Assembly (NCBI GenBank): GCA_905250885.1
Contig: CAJNOQ010000067.1
Span: 1-64,000 of the forward strand
Length of the DNA stretch: 64,000 nt
Reading direction: 5' to 3'
Source of the DNA: Didymodactylos carnosus
Lineage: Eukaryota > Rotifera > Eurotatoria > Philodinida > Philodinidae
Positions 1 to 16,500 of this stretch are shown piece by piece. A program made the position numbers and the translations under genes. Within the stretch, counting starts at the first letter, position 1. The number at the start of each line of letters is the position of its first letter. Below the pieces are notes generated by a model. That model worked only from the letters and a program-made list of their open reading frames with translations. It was not told the DNA's origin and did not search any database.

Positions 1-628
1 ATAAGAAATAATTTTTTCAAGGAGATCAGGAGCAATTTTAGAAAGTCAGAAGTGAAAATGGACGCATTTCTGATAATTTTCACTCAAAATCATATTGGAC
101 CATTCTCTAGTGGAAACGGTTTTTCGTGCTTTTCTAATGATAAATAGAAATGCAATTAACCATATTCTGTAAAAACTCAACTACAATTACAATTCGCTTC
201 TTGACAACCTATTTATATCTCCATCTTACGAATTAATGAAGATATCTTCGTGTTATGAATAACAACTACCCTTACATGATCATTGGTGCACTACTGACTT
301 GATATAGCTCAAAAAAAGTGGCAACAAACTGACAAATGTTTTTTCAAACTATAAAAAATTCGGAGATAATCCTATTCGGATGTTCACGCTTTTAGTTCAG
401 TTTATTTAGAGGCATAAACAAGTCTATAGTAAACCATACGCTTAAAGCAGAACTTATCTAAAAGTTTTGCCAACATGTCCGAGAGAAAAACAATGAAAGA
501 AAGTACAACCAAATCAATCTAAGATAGAAAAAATAAAAACAGGAACAACAAACAGCAAGTGGCAGAAAGGAGTTACCTGAACAACAGAAGAAAATGCGAA
601 AGAAGAGAGGAACAAAATAAAAGCATTT
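1..628. other. Non-coding stretch, nothing recognised
   Basis: AT-rich sequence with many stops in all frames and no family resemblance that I can see. It lies beyond the 3' end of the decayed LINE fragment that reads leftward from about 1060, so part of it could be old LINE 3' untranslated sequence, but no poly(A) tail or target-site duplication is evident. Confidence 0.4.
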
Positions 629-1060
629 TTAAATTTTAACATGTAACCTCATAACATGCTTGAAAAATGGAAATGACGATTGGCTTGCAAAGCGAGCAAT
701 TTCAGTGGAATTCCACTCATAAGTCGTTCTCCAAAAAGAATGATGACTGAAAAGTAGAAAACTAAGTGAATGGGATGCGAACAGATCGGGGATGATTTCG
801 AAGAATAACTGTTCGGGAAGTAAGAGGAGGCGTGTACACATTTGAATTCAAGGGAGACAAATTATTAACAATACGGTAGAAAGAAATAAGGCGAAAATAG
901 CCTCTACGTGTTTCTAAGTTGGGGAGACCTAGTTTTACTACAAGATGTTGGCTGTTTACTGTATTAGCAAACACTCGGGAGATGATTCTAGCAGCAAGAT
1001 GCTGAACGGATTCAAGTAGCTCAAGGTGGGTGGTACAGCACACCAGTAGTCAATTTTCGG
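629..1060 (-). mobile_element. Decayed LINE 3' end (reverse transcriptase C-terminus)
   Basis: Minus-strand reading gives the C-terminal part of a non-LTR reverse transcriptase ORF2. A segment LLESVQHLAARIISR, then LGLPNLETRRGYFRL and FYRIVNNLSPLN, matches the family pattern 'LExvQrrAaRfi ... LgLpsLexRRxxxRLxxlYKIvnnl'. The usual tail 'hSFwprTixxWNxLPxxiv...sFkxxl' appears as HHSFWRTTYEWN...FPFFKHVMRL in a second frame, so there is one frame change near position 770. Only about 140 codons remain. Fingers, palm and endonuclease are absent upstream, as expected of a 5'-truncated LINE copy. The clade cannot be decided from this fragment. No target-site duplication was found. Confidence 0.75.
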
Positions 1061-2516
1061 TAATACGCATGTTTTATATAATTGCAAACGAATACGCTGC
1101 GGTGCGTCACGAAACACTCGGTTGATAGTCTCTAATATTCTTCGACAAGCTTCGTTTTAATTTGGTTACTAAGTCCTGACACGTTATAAACAACAATTAA
1201 TTTTCATATATTCGTGAGGCTCAGCAATATTGGTTAGAAACACGTTCGAAATGAGTGTAATAAGTACTGTTTCTAGCAATAAATAAAACATTCAAAGAGA
1301 ATGGTGGTGACAAGGATGAGTGACAATCGAATATAGATGACACCATAAAATCATATAAGTGAGAAAACCGATAATAAACAACACTACACCGAATCATCAC
1401 ATACTCTTACCTGTCGTACTTTCATTTTCAACGAAAAATATCTATCATAATATGAATCTAAAATCTGAGGGATATCGTTGTACATTTTTATTTCAAAAGT
1501 CAAAAAAAGAAAAAACATTTCTAACAATAAAATATTGTATCATAATTTAAAAAATCACTACTGTTCTATTTCTACAGAGAAAAACTTAGACAATATATGT
1601 ACACAGTATTCAACAAGTAAGATTAGCATTATAGAAAAAAAGTCGATGGGAGTTGGTATCTCGTACATAAAAAAAAAAAGAAATAGTAGAAAACGGGTTG
1701 AAAACGTAGAAAAACAAGTTGGAAACATACGACAATATCACTGGTTCGTTTTCGTTTTATATTGCACCACTTTTTTCCGATGGATTTTTTGATTATACTT
1801 TTTAGCACCAAAAGCGATAAATAAACAGCATAAACAATTAAAAATAAAAACGATGTTCATTTTGCCCGTAAGATGTATGAATTCACCAAAAAAGAAAAAA
1901 AAAATGAAGAAAGAAGATTGAGTATGTTTTCATTTTTTTACTTAACATAGATCTACCAGATACGTGGATAGTTCTAAAAATACTTTGTAAATGAGTAGTA
2001 GTATTTATCAACTTATCGAGCATCATAAATAACATAACATGGCCCATTTCAACAATAGATAACCGTCATCAATGGACATTCTATCTTATCTTGGAAAATA
2101 GCGCACATATGATGAAAATATTTTTAAACACATATATAAATATTAGTTTTCTGAAAAATTAAAAAAAAAATAGCGATTATAGTCATATGTAAAATAACTC
2201 ATATAAAGAATTTTTACATCTACAACTCGTTGAAAAAATATTTGTGTTTTGTTCTATCAAACAACGCATATTTTGAAAACGAAACAAAAGTACTAAGAGT
2301 TATAGGTATAAAAAAACAAAGTTTTAATTAAAAGAAAAATGCTGCGTCAAAATTATACAAAAATGCAGCTTGTAGAAAAATATAAAGTACAAATTAAAAT
2401 CAGACAAATTTTTTGTCAAAATTCATTTCGTTGAATATGAAATCACTGTTAATGAGATGATGTATTAAATGACTGTTCAACGAAAAGAGTAGGCAGGATC
2501 TATAGTTTTTTGGTTA
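1061..2516. other. Intergenic, AT-rich, no gene seen
   Basis: Long A- and T-runs and short spurious ORFs only. I see no domain, no splice-linked exon series and no clear repeat. The right part should hold the 3' untranslated region and polyadenylation site of the SH2D4-like gene, which ends at 2517 on the minus strand. Confidence 0.5.
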
Positions 2517-6492
<3,976 letters not shown>

Positions 6493-7548
6493 ATGGATTC
6501 TAAAGAACTTGAAACAATTTCTTCTTCTTCTTCGAGCAATAATAACAATATCGACATAGGACATGAGAAACATCAAACAAAACAATCAGTTGAGGAGGTA
6601 GATCAAACCTCTTTTTCGTTAGACGAAGACAAAACAATCATTGCTAGTGCTACTTTACTTTCTAAAAATGATACTTCTACTAATTCGTCAACACCAAACA
6701 CTGTTATATCGATTCCTATAACAATAAAAATAAAATATAAAACTCAAATATTTGATATCAAATGTGATCTTTATGATACACTGAAAGATTTGAAAGAACA
6801 AATTGATAAATTAACCGATATAGATCCAAAAGTACAAAAATTAGTCTATAAAACAATATCGACAAATAAATCAGTTGATACAATAACATTAAAAGATTTA
6901 AACATTGTCGATGGAACAAAATTATGTAGGTATTCTGTTTTTTTTTTCTTTAGTGAAGATTATTTCTGATAATCTTGTATATTTTAATTTTCAGTATTAA
7001 TTGGAGCAACTAGATCTGAAATGTTATCAACAACGGCAACAGGAGCATCAGGAACAAGTGGAAAAGATTTTTTGGATGATCAACAATCAAAAAAGAAAGA
7101 ACCATTATCAAAAATGACACAACATGCTAAAATATTAAAAAGAGGAAAACCAGATAATGCTGGAGTAAATGCATATCTTATAATTATTATACATCTTTCT
7201 AACTTTTATGTTTATTTATATTTTTAGATTGGTATTCGAAATGTGAATGAACCATTGCCATTATCGCTAGATGGCATGTATATGTCAACATTAAATCAAC
7301 GTGAAAAACGCGTACGTTTAACATTTAAATTAGAATTAGATGAAGTATGGGTAAATACAGCCGAAACGACAATGAAAATACAAATGAGTCAAATTCGAAA
7401 TATTGTTGATGAACCTATTGATGGGCACGAAGGCTATTCAATAGTTGGATTACAAAAAGGAACAACTGAACAGTCAATTATATGGATCTATTGGGTACCG
7501 TCACAGTATGTTAAGGCGATCCGACAAGCAATTCTATCAGATAATTAA
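6493..7548 (+). CDS. UBFD1: Ubiquitin domain-containing protein UBFD1
   Basis: Three exons: 6493-6925, 6995-7164, 7228-7548 (307 aa), in phase across both introns (69 and 63 nt). The first donor must be at 6926 (TTAT|GTAGGT), because the alternative one codon on opens a stop. Residues 1-72 are Ser/Asn/Thr-rich and poorly conserved. Residues about 75-150 form a ubiquitin-like fold (ITIKIKYKTQIFDIKC ... LKDLKEQI). The C-terminal UBFD1-specific module contains KKEPLSKMTQHAKIL and KRGKPDNAG, then KRVRLTFKLELDEVWV, EPIDGHEGYS and IYWVPSQYVKAIRQ, almost word for word as in animal and plant UBFD1. The family is ubiquitous but poorly characterised; human UBFD1 has been linked to NF-kB signalling. An AATAAA lies near 7806. 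Nothing is missing. Confidence 0.95.
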
Positions 7549-9874
7549 AAACTTTTATTTATTAATCAAAACAACAAGCCTAGCTTTAATATTCGGGATT
7601 TATAAAAAAATATTTCAACGAATTCCATGTCAATTTTATATTGTTGTTTAATTTAGAAATACTGAAGTTTTTGATTAACATTGATAATTATATGAGTTTT
7701 CTAGTATGACACTACTGACTGTATAAATTTATCTATCAAAAACTACTAAGTATAATTCATCTAACAAACAATGTATTCCATGTGTGTTTGTTAGTAATTG
7801 TTGAAAAATAAAGATTGGACACACTATTCTTCTTTTCTCTTTACCTTTTTCTCATTTCAACTTTTCTTTTTCGAAATTCTATTGAATCAGAAATGTGAAA
7901 CATTTCTACTTACTAATCTAGAGCACCATTTTTATGCTCGGAAAGTAAACAAAAATAAATTGTTTTTAAAAGTATCTATCTACTGCTTGCTCAACAATTG
8001 TTTACTTATTTCTTTTTTTTTGCATTGTTAATCTACAGAACGATGATTAAAAAAACACTACGTTTTATTCTCTCGGTTTTCTTTTAACCAAGTGAATCTA
8101 ATGTTTTTCTGTTATTTTTTGTTGTTTATAAAAACCAAAATGTTGTTATTTATGGAGCGTATTTCCGGTGCTATACGTTGTGTTACCTAATTTTTTTGCT
8201 AATGAAAGTCAAGCGACTACTTCCAAAAATCTGTTTCATGTTATTCTGTATTTTTGCGCTGGTCACAATGAATGACTATTTGTTATTTTCGTAGTTTTTC
8301 TTTTTAATCTTAAATGAGGACAAATTCATCTAAAGCATGTCTGATGACATTTTTTTCTCTAAGTGTCTCGGGTGTTTATCTGCACTCTTCCATCAAAAAT
8401 GACACTTTTATTCTTTTTTTTTGGAATGGTATTTTTGTCTTTTTCTGTTTATATAAATATGGATGCGTATGCTTTACTGCAAACAGAAAAACATCGGTTA
8501 ATATCAAAATATAGAATATTAGATAGACATACGATGAAAGCGACAAGAATTTAGATCGATCTTAACGTTCTAGTTGAAAATTTTGTGCGGTAACTATAGA
8601 AGCCTATACTGATGATCACTTCTCGTATTCTTACTTGTAAATTATGCAAAACGATTCGAACATGATCTGCAGTCATCAGTTACAGTATTATCAATATTAC
8701 GATTTCTTATCACCTCTAAAAAAACTCATTCCGAAAAGCAACAGATGTTATTAGACAAGACAATAGACGTACAATAACTCATTGTCATTGGTTTTGAAAG
8801 TTGTCGTAATTTTGAAGAGAAATATGTTTATAACGAAATACAGCCTTTCACACAGTATATTTCTTTCCAAATTAGCCTCTTCTGAATAGGACATTAACAT
8901 GGGCACTCAATGGCATAGAAGAACTACATCTTTTATTGTACCAGAATAATAAATAAATGAATAAAGAATTAGCTTCTTCTATTACACTACATTCGGATTG
9001 AATTGATAAATGTTTGCTTACACCAAATCCATTTTAAATTAATACTTTAGCAGGTATTAGATTTGAAACCAATATCAGCTCAATATAGACTTGCTATTTA
9101 CTGACTAGGGAGAAATGAGTCTTAAAATGTGTTCAGATTATCTTTCATCATTACATCTGATATTCTTCTATTCATTTGTAGCATCATTGTGGACAATTGA
9201 ATTATGACTCAAATTGGTTACTAAGACTACAAAAACTCATCATTTAATTACATGAAAAACATATATAAGGTTTTATTTATTCTTATACTCTATAAGAAAA
9301 AAAATTTCCTGTATCGTACTGTTATGTAGGAATATATTCACGCTGGAATTCGATTCCTTTTGTTTGAATATTTAAAAATTAAACCGACTCATGAATAATA
9401 ACAAAAAAAAGCATACTCTTACTCTAGTGGATGTTGTTGAATAAGAATAAAAAAAGGAATTAAAATAAAACAAAAACAAAACAAGACAATACTCGAAAGT
9501 TTTATGTTTACACATTTCTGAAAGTTCGTGCTCTTATAAGTTTCTCAGAGATAATATTTAGCGTCAGTTTCTGATTTTAATATCGTCCATCATTACGTCA
9601 GATCTTTGAACTTTTCGGCATTCTCTCCTAGATGTTTCTGTAGATGTTTATAACGTTTTCGAAGCCGCCTCAATTTGCTGAAATTTCTTCCACCTTACAA
9701 CATTCTTTTGCACGCACTTAGTGGTATCTTTTGGTTTGAATAATTTACCGTAGTTTTCGTCTGCATATGTATATTCATTTCGATCAGTTAGTTCTAGTTA
9801 TAATTTCTGTCATTGTTAACTGTGGTACATTAAACGTTTGTACTGTCTGAGCCACTATTTGTTTACGACTATCA
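7549..9874. other. Intergenic region, no gene seen
   Basis: About 2.3 kb of AT-rich sequence, with T-rich tracts just after UBFD1 and short uninformative ORFs. No conserved protein segment, tRNA or inverted repeat was recognised. Base composition changes sharply at about 9875, where a GC-rich element starts. Confidence 0.4.
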
Positions 9875-10343
9875 GAGATGGGCGATGGACGAGGATCCTC
9901 GCGAGATCCCGCGATTTTTCACGGGGCGGATCTCGCGAGAAAGATTTTTTGAAAGCATGACGAGGCACGGGCCGATAACGAGGCAAGAACTTCACGGCGC
10001 GAACCCCACGAAGGACATTTTTTCTTGTGAGCGAAAGATGTTATGTTTATTTTGATCTGTTTTTATAATAAAGGTGACGGCTCTTCTTGTGAACCAAGAT
10101 GAAACAATGAATAAGTTATATTAGCAAAGATTTTCTCGACTCAGGAGGATCGATGAAGAAGTGCCAGTGGAAAATTTTATCAAGAGTTGACGGTGGGCAA
10201 GGCGGCTACGGAGCAGAAAGCTTACGGGGCGATCCCCGCGAAGTACATTTATCGAAACTTGGCGAGGTACGGGCGATGACGAGGCAGAAAGTTTGCGAGC
10301 TGATCTCCGGGAGGGAGCTAAAGACAGTCCATCGCCCACATCT
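9875..10343. mobile_element. GC-rich palindromic-word element (MITE-like)
   Basis: A patch of clearly higher GC than its surroundings. Its ends carry inverted GGGCGATGGAC (9880-9890 forward; its complement at 10327-10337), within a longer imperfect terminal repeat starting AGATG. The interior repeats variants of CTCGCGAGATC, GGGCGATC and GACGAGGCA in both orientations. No ORF of note and no transposase. Looks like a non-autonomous inverted-repeat element or a degenerate foldback. No target-site duplication was certain. Confidence 0.65.
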
Positions 10344-10801
10344 GCTATGTGCACCACGTTCTTATTTGTACACATTTGACCACAGTTCACGCAAATATTA
10401 CTTCCTATTGTGACTGATGTCGGAGCTGTTCTTGTATTTTTAATGTCAGAGCAAAACTAGCTGCGAGTACTAACTTTGACATATTATGCAACTATACCAT
10501 TAATATTAAGTTTTAAATTATACCTCAAAAAGCGCGATGTTAACCATAGATGTTGTCAATTGTTTTGGTACTAGATCAGACTGATTATATTGGCAGAAAT
10601 CAATAACTAATTTTTGGGCCTATTAACTATCATTTTATTAAATATTTAAGATTGATTTACATACAACGATAAAAAAGAGATTTTCTATTGCACAAAACTA
10701 CAGTGAAAAAAAACAAAATATCTGACAAAAGAAAGAAATTTACAGAAAAAGAGGTTTTATTGCTCCAAATTTTTCTGTACAAATATAAAAAGAAAACATT
10801 C
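10344..10801. other. Intergenic, 3' side of RACGAP1-like gene
   Basis: AT-rich sequence without recognisable coding or structural features. It should contain the minus-strand gene's 3' untranslated region. Confidence 0.35.
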
Positions 10802-12917
10802 TTATATATGAGCAAAATATTTTCGTTGAGCAACGGGTGTATGAGTTGCTGTTGCCGTTTTTTTGGGTGTTTTTTTATATCTTGGTTCTGAATTAACAAT
10901 ACGATTTGAATATTTTAATGAAGATAAGGGTGTTTTGGTATTTAAATCAGCAGCAACACTTTTACTACATTGTATTAATTGACAATTTTCCCGACAATCA
11001 AAATGACACGATAAACAACATGCTGAACAACGATAGGCAACAGAGCCAAAATTAATTCGTTTATGACACTGAAAAAGAGAGAAATGAGCAAATTGACGGC
11101 ATGATATCCTACTGGTAGTGCATTTTTCAAGCATTCTTCAGTGTTTATGTTAAATGAATTATCTTAAAGCAGATGTTCCAGAAAAAGATTTATTTACACA
11201 CCACACAACACGTTTCTGGTTTAAATATTTTTCTTGAAATAAATCTATGGGGTAATGTTGTTCCTCCTTTTATGGTTGGAGGAGTTTCAATTGACTGAAC
11301 TGTGTTGTTTTGTGCCAGTGGTGTAAAATATTCTTGTTTTTGATACATTTTCAATGGAGTCATTGGATGATGTTGTGGTACAGGAATCGTTTGTTCAATT
11401 GATGAAGTCGAAGACGTTTTTGTACTTGTACTAACAGAATGTAAATCATAGTTGTCATCCGTAGTACAATTACTACTTGAATGTTGTTTATCTTAAACAA
11501 GCCATGTAAAAGATGAAAAGTTTAGTTTTTAAAGAATAGTGGCAATGTCTTACTTGTTAATTGTAGTCTTGAATCATGGTTATTATTTTCACAAAACGTA
11601 ATTATTGATCCTGCACTTGTATCACTACTGTCAATATGTTGAATATTTGTTGTAACCGTAAATGGACGAGTTAAGTTATTTGTAAAATCAAATGTGGCTG
11701 TTGCAATTATTCTTGTAGGTGATCGATGTGAAGGCTGAAAGAAAACATATAGCCGCTTATGATATAATTAAATTTTCACTTTCTTCTGTAATAATGTTAC
11801 AAGAAATAACACCATAATACACACACCTCTTCGTAACAAAATCGTTTGTTATTCAAATGATCATCAGATGACAATCGCTTTTTAGCTTGTACAACTTTTG
11901 GTTGTTGTTTGTAATTATCAGTTTCATCGAGGGTTTCATCAACTGTACAATTTCTGCTATCGATTTCTTCTTCATCCATTTCATCATCATCATTTGAGGA
12001 AAAATCACTACTTCCTCTACGCAATATAAAACAAACATATGACACATTCTCCTTGAGAAAAGTGACTTTATTACCTCAGACGATCTTCACATAGGTTTTT
12101 AATATGTCGCAATTGATCGCTGGATGGTTGTTGACGACTGTTAAGAATATCGTAAATTTGTTTTAAACATTGTTTCTAAAATTCAATAGAAGAATGACTA
12201 ATTCTATTTATCTGCCTATTCTTCCATGGTGTTAAACAACGTTTATATCACTGTTGTATGTTCTTTCAGAACACTTACCAGTCGATTTACTTTATGAGCG
12301 GCATTCTTTTTGCTTTGACGTTGATCTTGAATTTGTTTACTAAACAAGAACGAGATATTGACAATTGATTAATCTTGAAAATGCATCAGCTCGTTAGATT
12401 ACTCTTTATATAAAAATGACATTTTACTTGCATTCAAATACTGCTACATTCCTATATTACTTGATAAAAATAAACAGTCATACAATTCAAAAATAGACGG
12501 GACTTTTGTAGGTGTGTTTTGACAAAGTGTACACCACTTTTCAAACAACTGGCATGAATACTGATCAAATCATGCATTCAACCAATGTAAGTTAACAGAG
12601 ATGCTTAATCGTAGATGAGGACTTCTAAAGTTGTTTACCTTTGTGACTTTGTTTTCAATGTAACACTTTTCAATTGAACTTCTAAGTCTTTTGTATACAC
12701 TTTTGACCTAATACATTCATGTTTCATAGAATCGTAATATCGAGTGAGACCAAGAAATTCTAGACGAATGAAGAAATTAGTTAGAACTAACAAAATCAAA
12801 ACGTAAGATTTTGTTACCTTGATCAGCCACATTTCGATATAAAATATGTTGATTTCGATTTAAAACATCAAATGATCGTAATGTTTGCTGTAATTTAATC
12901 TTAAACTTATCTTCCAT
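10802..12917 (-). CDS. RACGAP1: RACGAP1/CYK-4-like centralspindlin protein lacking RhoGAP domain
   Basis: Eight phase-consistent exons (436 aa): 12917-12818, 12759-12639, 12339-12279, 12175-12075, 12016-11827, 11734-11554, 11491-11202, 11068-10802. The N-terminal coiled coil (residues 1-127) aligns in order with human RACGAP1. The acidic and basic middle contains VDETLDETD and KKRLSSDD. A C1 zinc finger (about 333-382) has H-x12-C-x2-C-x12-C-x2-C-x4-H-x2-C, including CHKRINFG against human CGKRIKFG; the last spacing is one residue longer than human. Human RACGAP1 (about 632 aa) then has a ~190-residue RhoGAP domain. Here the same exon runs straight into a basic tail (EPRYKKTPKKTATATHT...) resembling the human C-terminus. 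The deficit equals the GAP domain. Known family role: with kinesin MKLP1 it forms centralspindlin in cytokinesis. The coiled coil and lipid-binding finger may persist without Rho GTPase contact. Confidence 0.85.
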
Positions 12918-13592
12918 CTAAAAAGAAACACTAAGGAAAGAATACCATCAATATATAAATATTTTATCTAAGAATGACAGAAAAGATACAATATATGAGA
13001 AAGCAAAAAACTGCATTTTTCAACAGCTTAAATATTGGAATATTGCAGTGGAGTTTCCCTTACTTTTATTCTGAATGGCTAATATAAAAATTTGACTATG
13101 CACTCACACAGATGAGTATCGAATCTGGCATAAGGTTTTCTTGTTTAAAACCAAAAATTTTCCTAATTTAATGAGCAAACAAAATATTTAACGACCGCAG
13201 CAAAGTGATTGTTTTTTCTTCTGCACACCAACCCACAGTAATAAACTGCTAATGGTTCTCAATATTTTCTGAAAAACCTAACAATGTGCAGGAGTAAATT
13301 ATCCATACAATCGGTGTTTCTTAAGAGGAGCCAGTTACTGCTCAAATTTGAGCAAACAACAGTATAGTAGTCACGCATTATAATGGCAGGACCTCATTAG
13401 ATACAATCGTGACATCGAACTAACAGTTCCAATACAAGAGTGAGTTACTATAATAAAAAGTAGATATTTAAAGTTTTTGTTTTTATTGAATAATTCATAG
13501 CATATACAAGAGTGTATATATAAACAAACATGCTACATTAAAATACAAAAAAATGGACACATACATACAAGAACTAACTAGTAATTAGTCGT
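12918..13592. other. Short intergenic region between RACGAP1-like gene and SF3A1
   Basis: Both flanking genes run leftward. The sequence is AT-rich with no coding signal. The left edge is a pyrimidine tract plus AG directly abutting the RACGAP1-like ATG (read on the minus strand), which is a trans-splice or 5'UTR-intron acceptor pattern. Confidence 0.4.
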
Positions 13593-16500
13593 TTATTTTT
13601 TTCTTCCACCTCTTTCTTTCAATTGTAAATACATCAATGATCCTTTCAACATATTATAAAAACCAAGCGTATTCGAATCTTTGAGAAACATTCCTTCGTA
13701 TTGTAGTTTTTGTTTTCCTGCGGGCATTCCACCAAGTAAATCACTTAATTTAGCTTTGATTAGAGATATCTGAAATAAACAAATAACACGCGTCAAAAAC
13801 TATTATTCTCAAGAAATGCACGTAATCATACCGTATCTGTAACAGGTAATGTCATTGGTATAGCTTGACCATTGAGATTCCACTCTGATTTTTCTGTAAC
13901 AACAGGTAATTGAACTGTAAATGTAACTGCTCCCTAGAAATGATAACAATAAATATTAAGTAGACGGTAACACAACAAGAAAACTATTCTCTGTACTTTT
14001 CCAAATTTTTGATAAAATTCTTCTTCTGGCATCAATTGTTCTTCTGTTTTCATTCGTTTTGATGATGGTTCATCAGTAGGATGTGGATGAAGCTCACTTT
14101 GTCCGAGAGATATCATTGGTCGTACACCAACCATTTGTTGAAGGGCAGGTGTAGTATTCAAAATGAGACCGGTTGGTTGAGAACGTTGAAGTGTAATGGG
14201 TGTAACAAGCATTCCACCCTGGCCGGGACGCATAGTGGATGGTTGAGCGGGAGCTGAGATTGTAACTGTTTTCGTAGCTGGTTGAGGAGGTTTTTGAATT
14301 GTTTTTGACGCTTGAGAAGGCGTAATATTGTAAGTAACTGGTGATGATTTTGGAATTATTGGACCAATTCTATTCGCCATATCATCATCAATTAAACCTT
14401 GACTACGATGAATGGCTGTTATTTGTTCTTCTAATGTTATACCTGCCATTGCTTTTTTCGATGTTTTTTCAACTAAAACGAAAGAAAGTTTCAGAAAACA
14501 AACTCTACTTTTTAACTATGATATACCTGTTGCTGTATGACCATCCCAAGTTGGTTTTTCTTCTACACGACGATCTTCTTCACCGATCTAAATTAGTAAA
14601 GAGAGTGCACTAACAAATGATTAGTATAAAAAAAATGAAGTTACATACTTTTCGACCAATGGTTGTTTCCAATGTGCCTTTACCGAAGATATCAGTACGA
14701 CGTTCAGCAAATTTTTTCAACTGAATGTCAACATTAGAACCAGGCTCATATACTGCCTCTTTCTCTTGCTGTTCATAGACTTCTTTTTCACGTCGTTGAA
14801 TCCATGTAGGATCCAGCAGTGCTATTAAAAAACAGAGAATTAAAAAAGAAATTCTCAAAATATAGCTTATTTGAAATGTCACTGTTTCATATTGTTGCAT
14901 TTTTAATTAAAAAATAACTAATTAAATACATACCATATTTCGTGTGATCAGAAATACGACTAGCTGGAATCTTTTCTTTTGTAAATGGTGAGATTAAATA
15001 TTGTTCATTTTCAGGTAATGTAATCACTTTATCTAAAAACATATTTAGTGAAGAAAATTGAAGTTGAATTTCTTTTCACATACCTTTTGGATTGTATTGT
15101 TTGACTATAACTTGATCTGGTTTTAGAACAGATGGCAAATGAGCTGCCGGAAGTGTAGGTGGTATGCCCATATTCATTGTACTCGGCGGTGGCGGTGGTA
15201 AAGAAGAAGGTAACCTGAAAAATAAAGAGAGAAGAATAAAACTGAAGTCAACATTGTAAAACTATATCATAAATTACTATCGAACTTTAAACAGAATTAA
15301 TTTTAAACTTATAGGAGCTCAAAAAACTCTAAATAAAGCGTTTTTATGACGTACGGTGGTTGTGCTCTTCGAATTTCAGCAATGTTTGGTATTGTGACTA
15401 ATGGTGCTGGTGTTAAACGTGGCGTTGTTAAAAGTATTGGCACACTCGGTACTGCTGCTATTATTGTTGTTCCTTCATCTTCATCCTGATCCATATCAAT
15501 ATGTTGCATATTTCGATCGTTTGTATGCTGTGGAGATCCCGGTGGAGAGGCCATATCCATTTCTGCCGCTAAATCAGCTAAATCCATCATAGCTGCTGAA
15601 TGGGGAAAACTCTAAAAATGGACAAAATTAGAGCTAAAATATTATGACTTTCTCAAATAACACTACATACGGTTCTATCTAAACGTTCTTGTATAAGCAT
15701 TCTTGCTCCAACATGTTCCGGCGTAGTCGGTGGCTAAACATGAAGTTTCAGTGTTACGTGTGTTAAAATAACGTCAACTTTATACTCACAGGAAAATTGC
15801 CTTGTTCTTGGGGCTGATAATCAACCGTTTCAACAACCACAAAATCGTGCCAATCAATTTGAGAATAGGCGGCTACACAAGAAACGAAAGTAAATAGCAT
15901 AAATAATGTAATTAAAAACTAAAATGCACCTCTCTCTTTTTCAAAAGCTTCTTCTTCTCGAGCTTTTTCTCGAACTTGATGACGAACCCATTCAACACGA
16001 TAATTAACGTCGTCCATTACCTGCAAAACAAATAAACCGTTGTGTAACTTGACTAGTTTCTGATCATAGCAAAACGCTTCACACAAATGATTTTCTTTGT
16101 AAAATCATATTTCCGAATCGACGCTTCAAACACACGAACGAATCGGTACAAAAAGATTATCTTCATGAATCAGCATCGCTTGATCGCTACTTTAAAAAAA
16201 AACAAGATTTGCTAAATATATCGTAAACAATACATACTTTCTGTGGATGATCGACTTCTGCTTTTAATTTATTCATCAGATCTTTTGGCGGTATTAGCAC
16301 TTTTGTATACTGTTCAACCAATTTTGTAAAATAATTAAATAAGCCATGTTGTGGCTTAAGAAAATCAAACTGATTATTTCGCACTTCTTTACTCATTAAT
16401 GATGTTAAAAATTGTCTACCATTTCTCGCAACAAATTGGGCTGTTAATTTGACTATATCACTAGAAAAAGAGGACAACAAAAAGATTAGATGCTATCCCT

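Noticed and set aside
10153-10413. 86-codon ORF in the GC-rich element (and its antisense partner)
   Set aside because: Composition-driven opening inside an inverted-repeat element; no family match.
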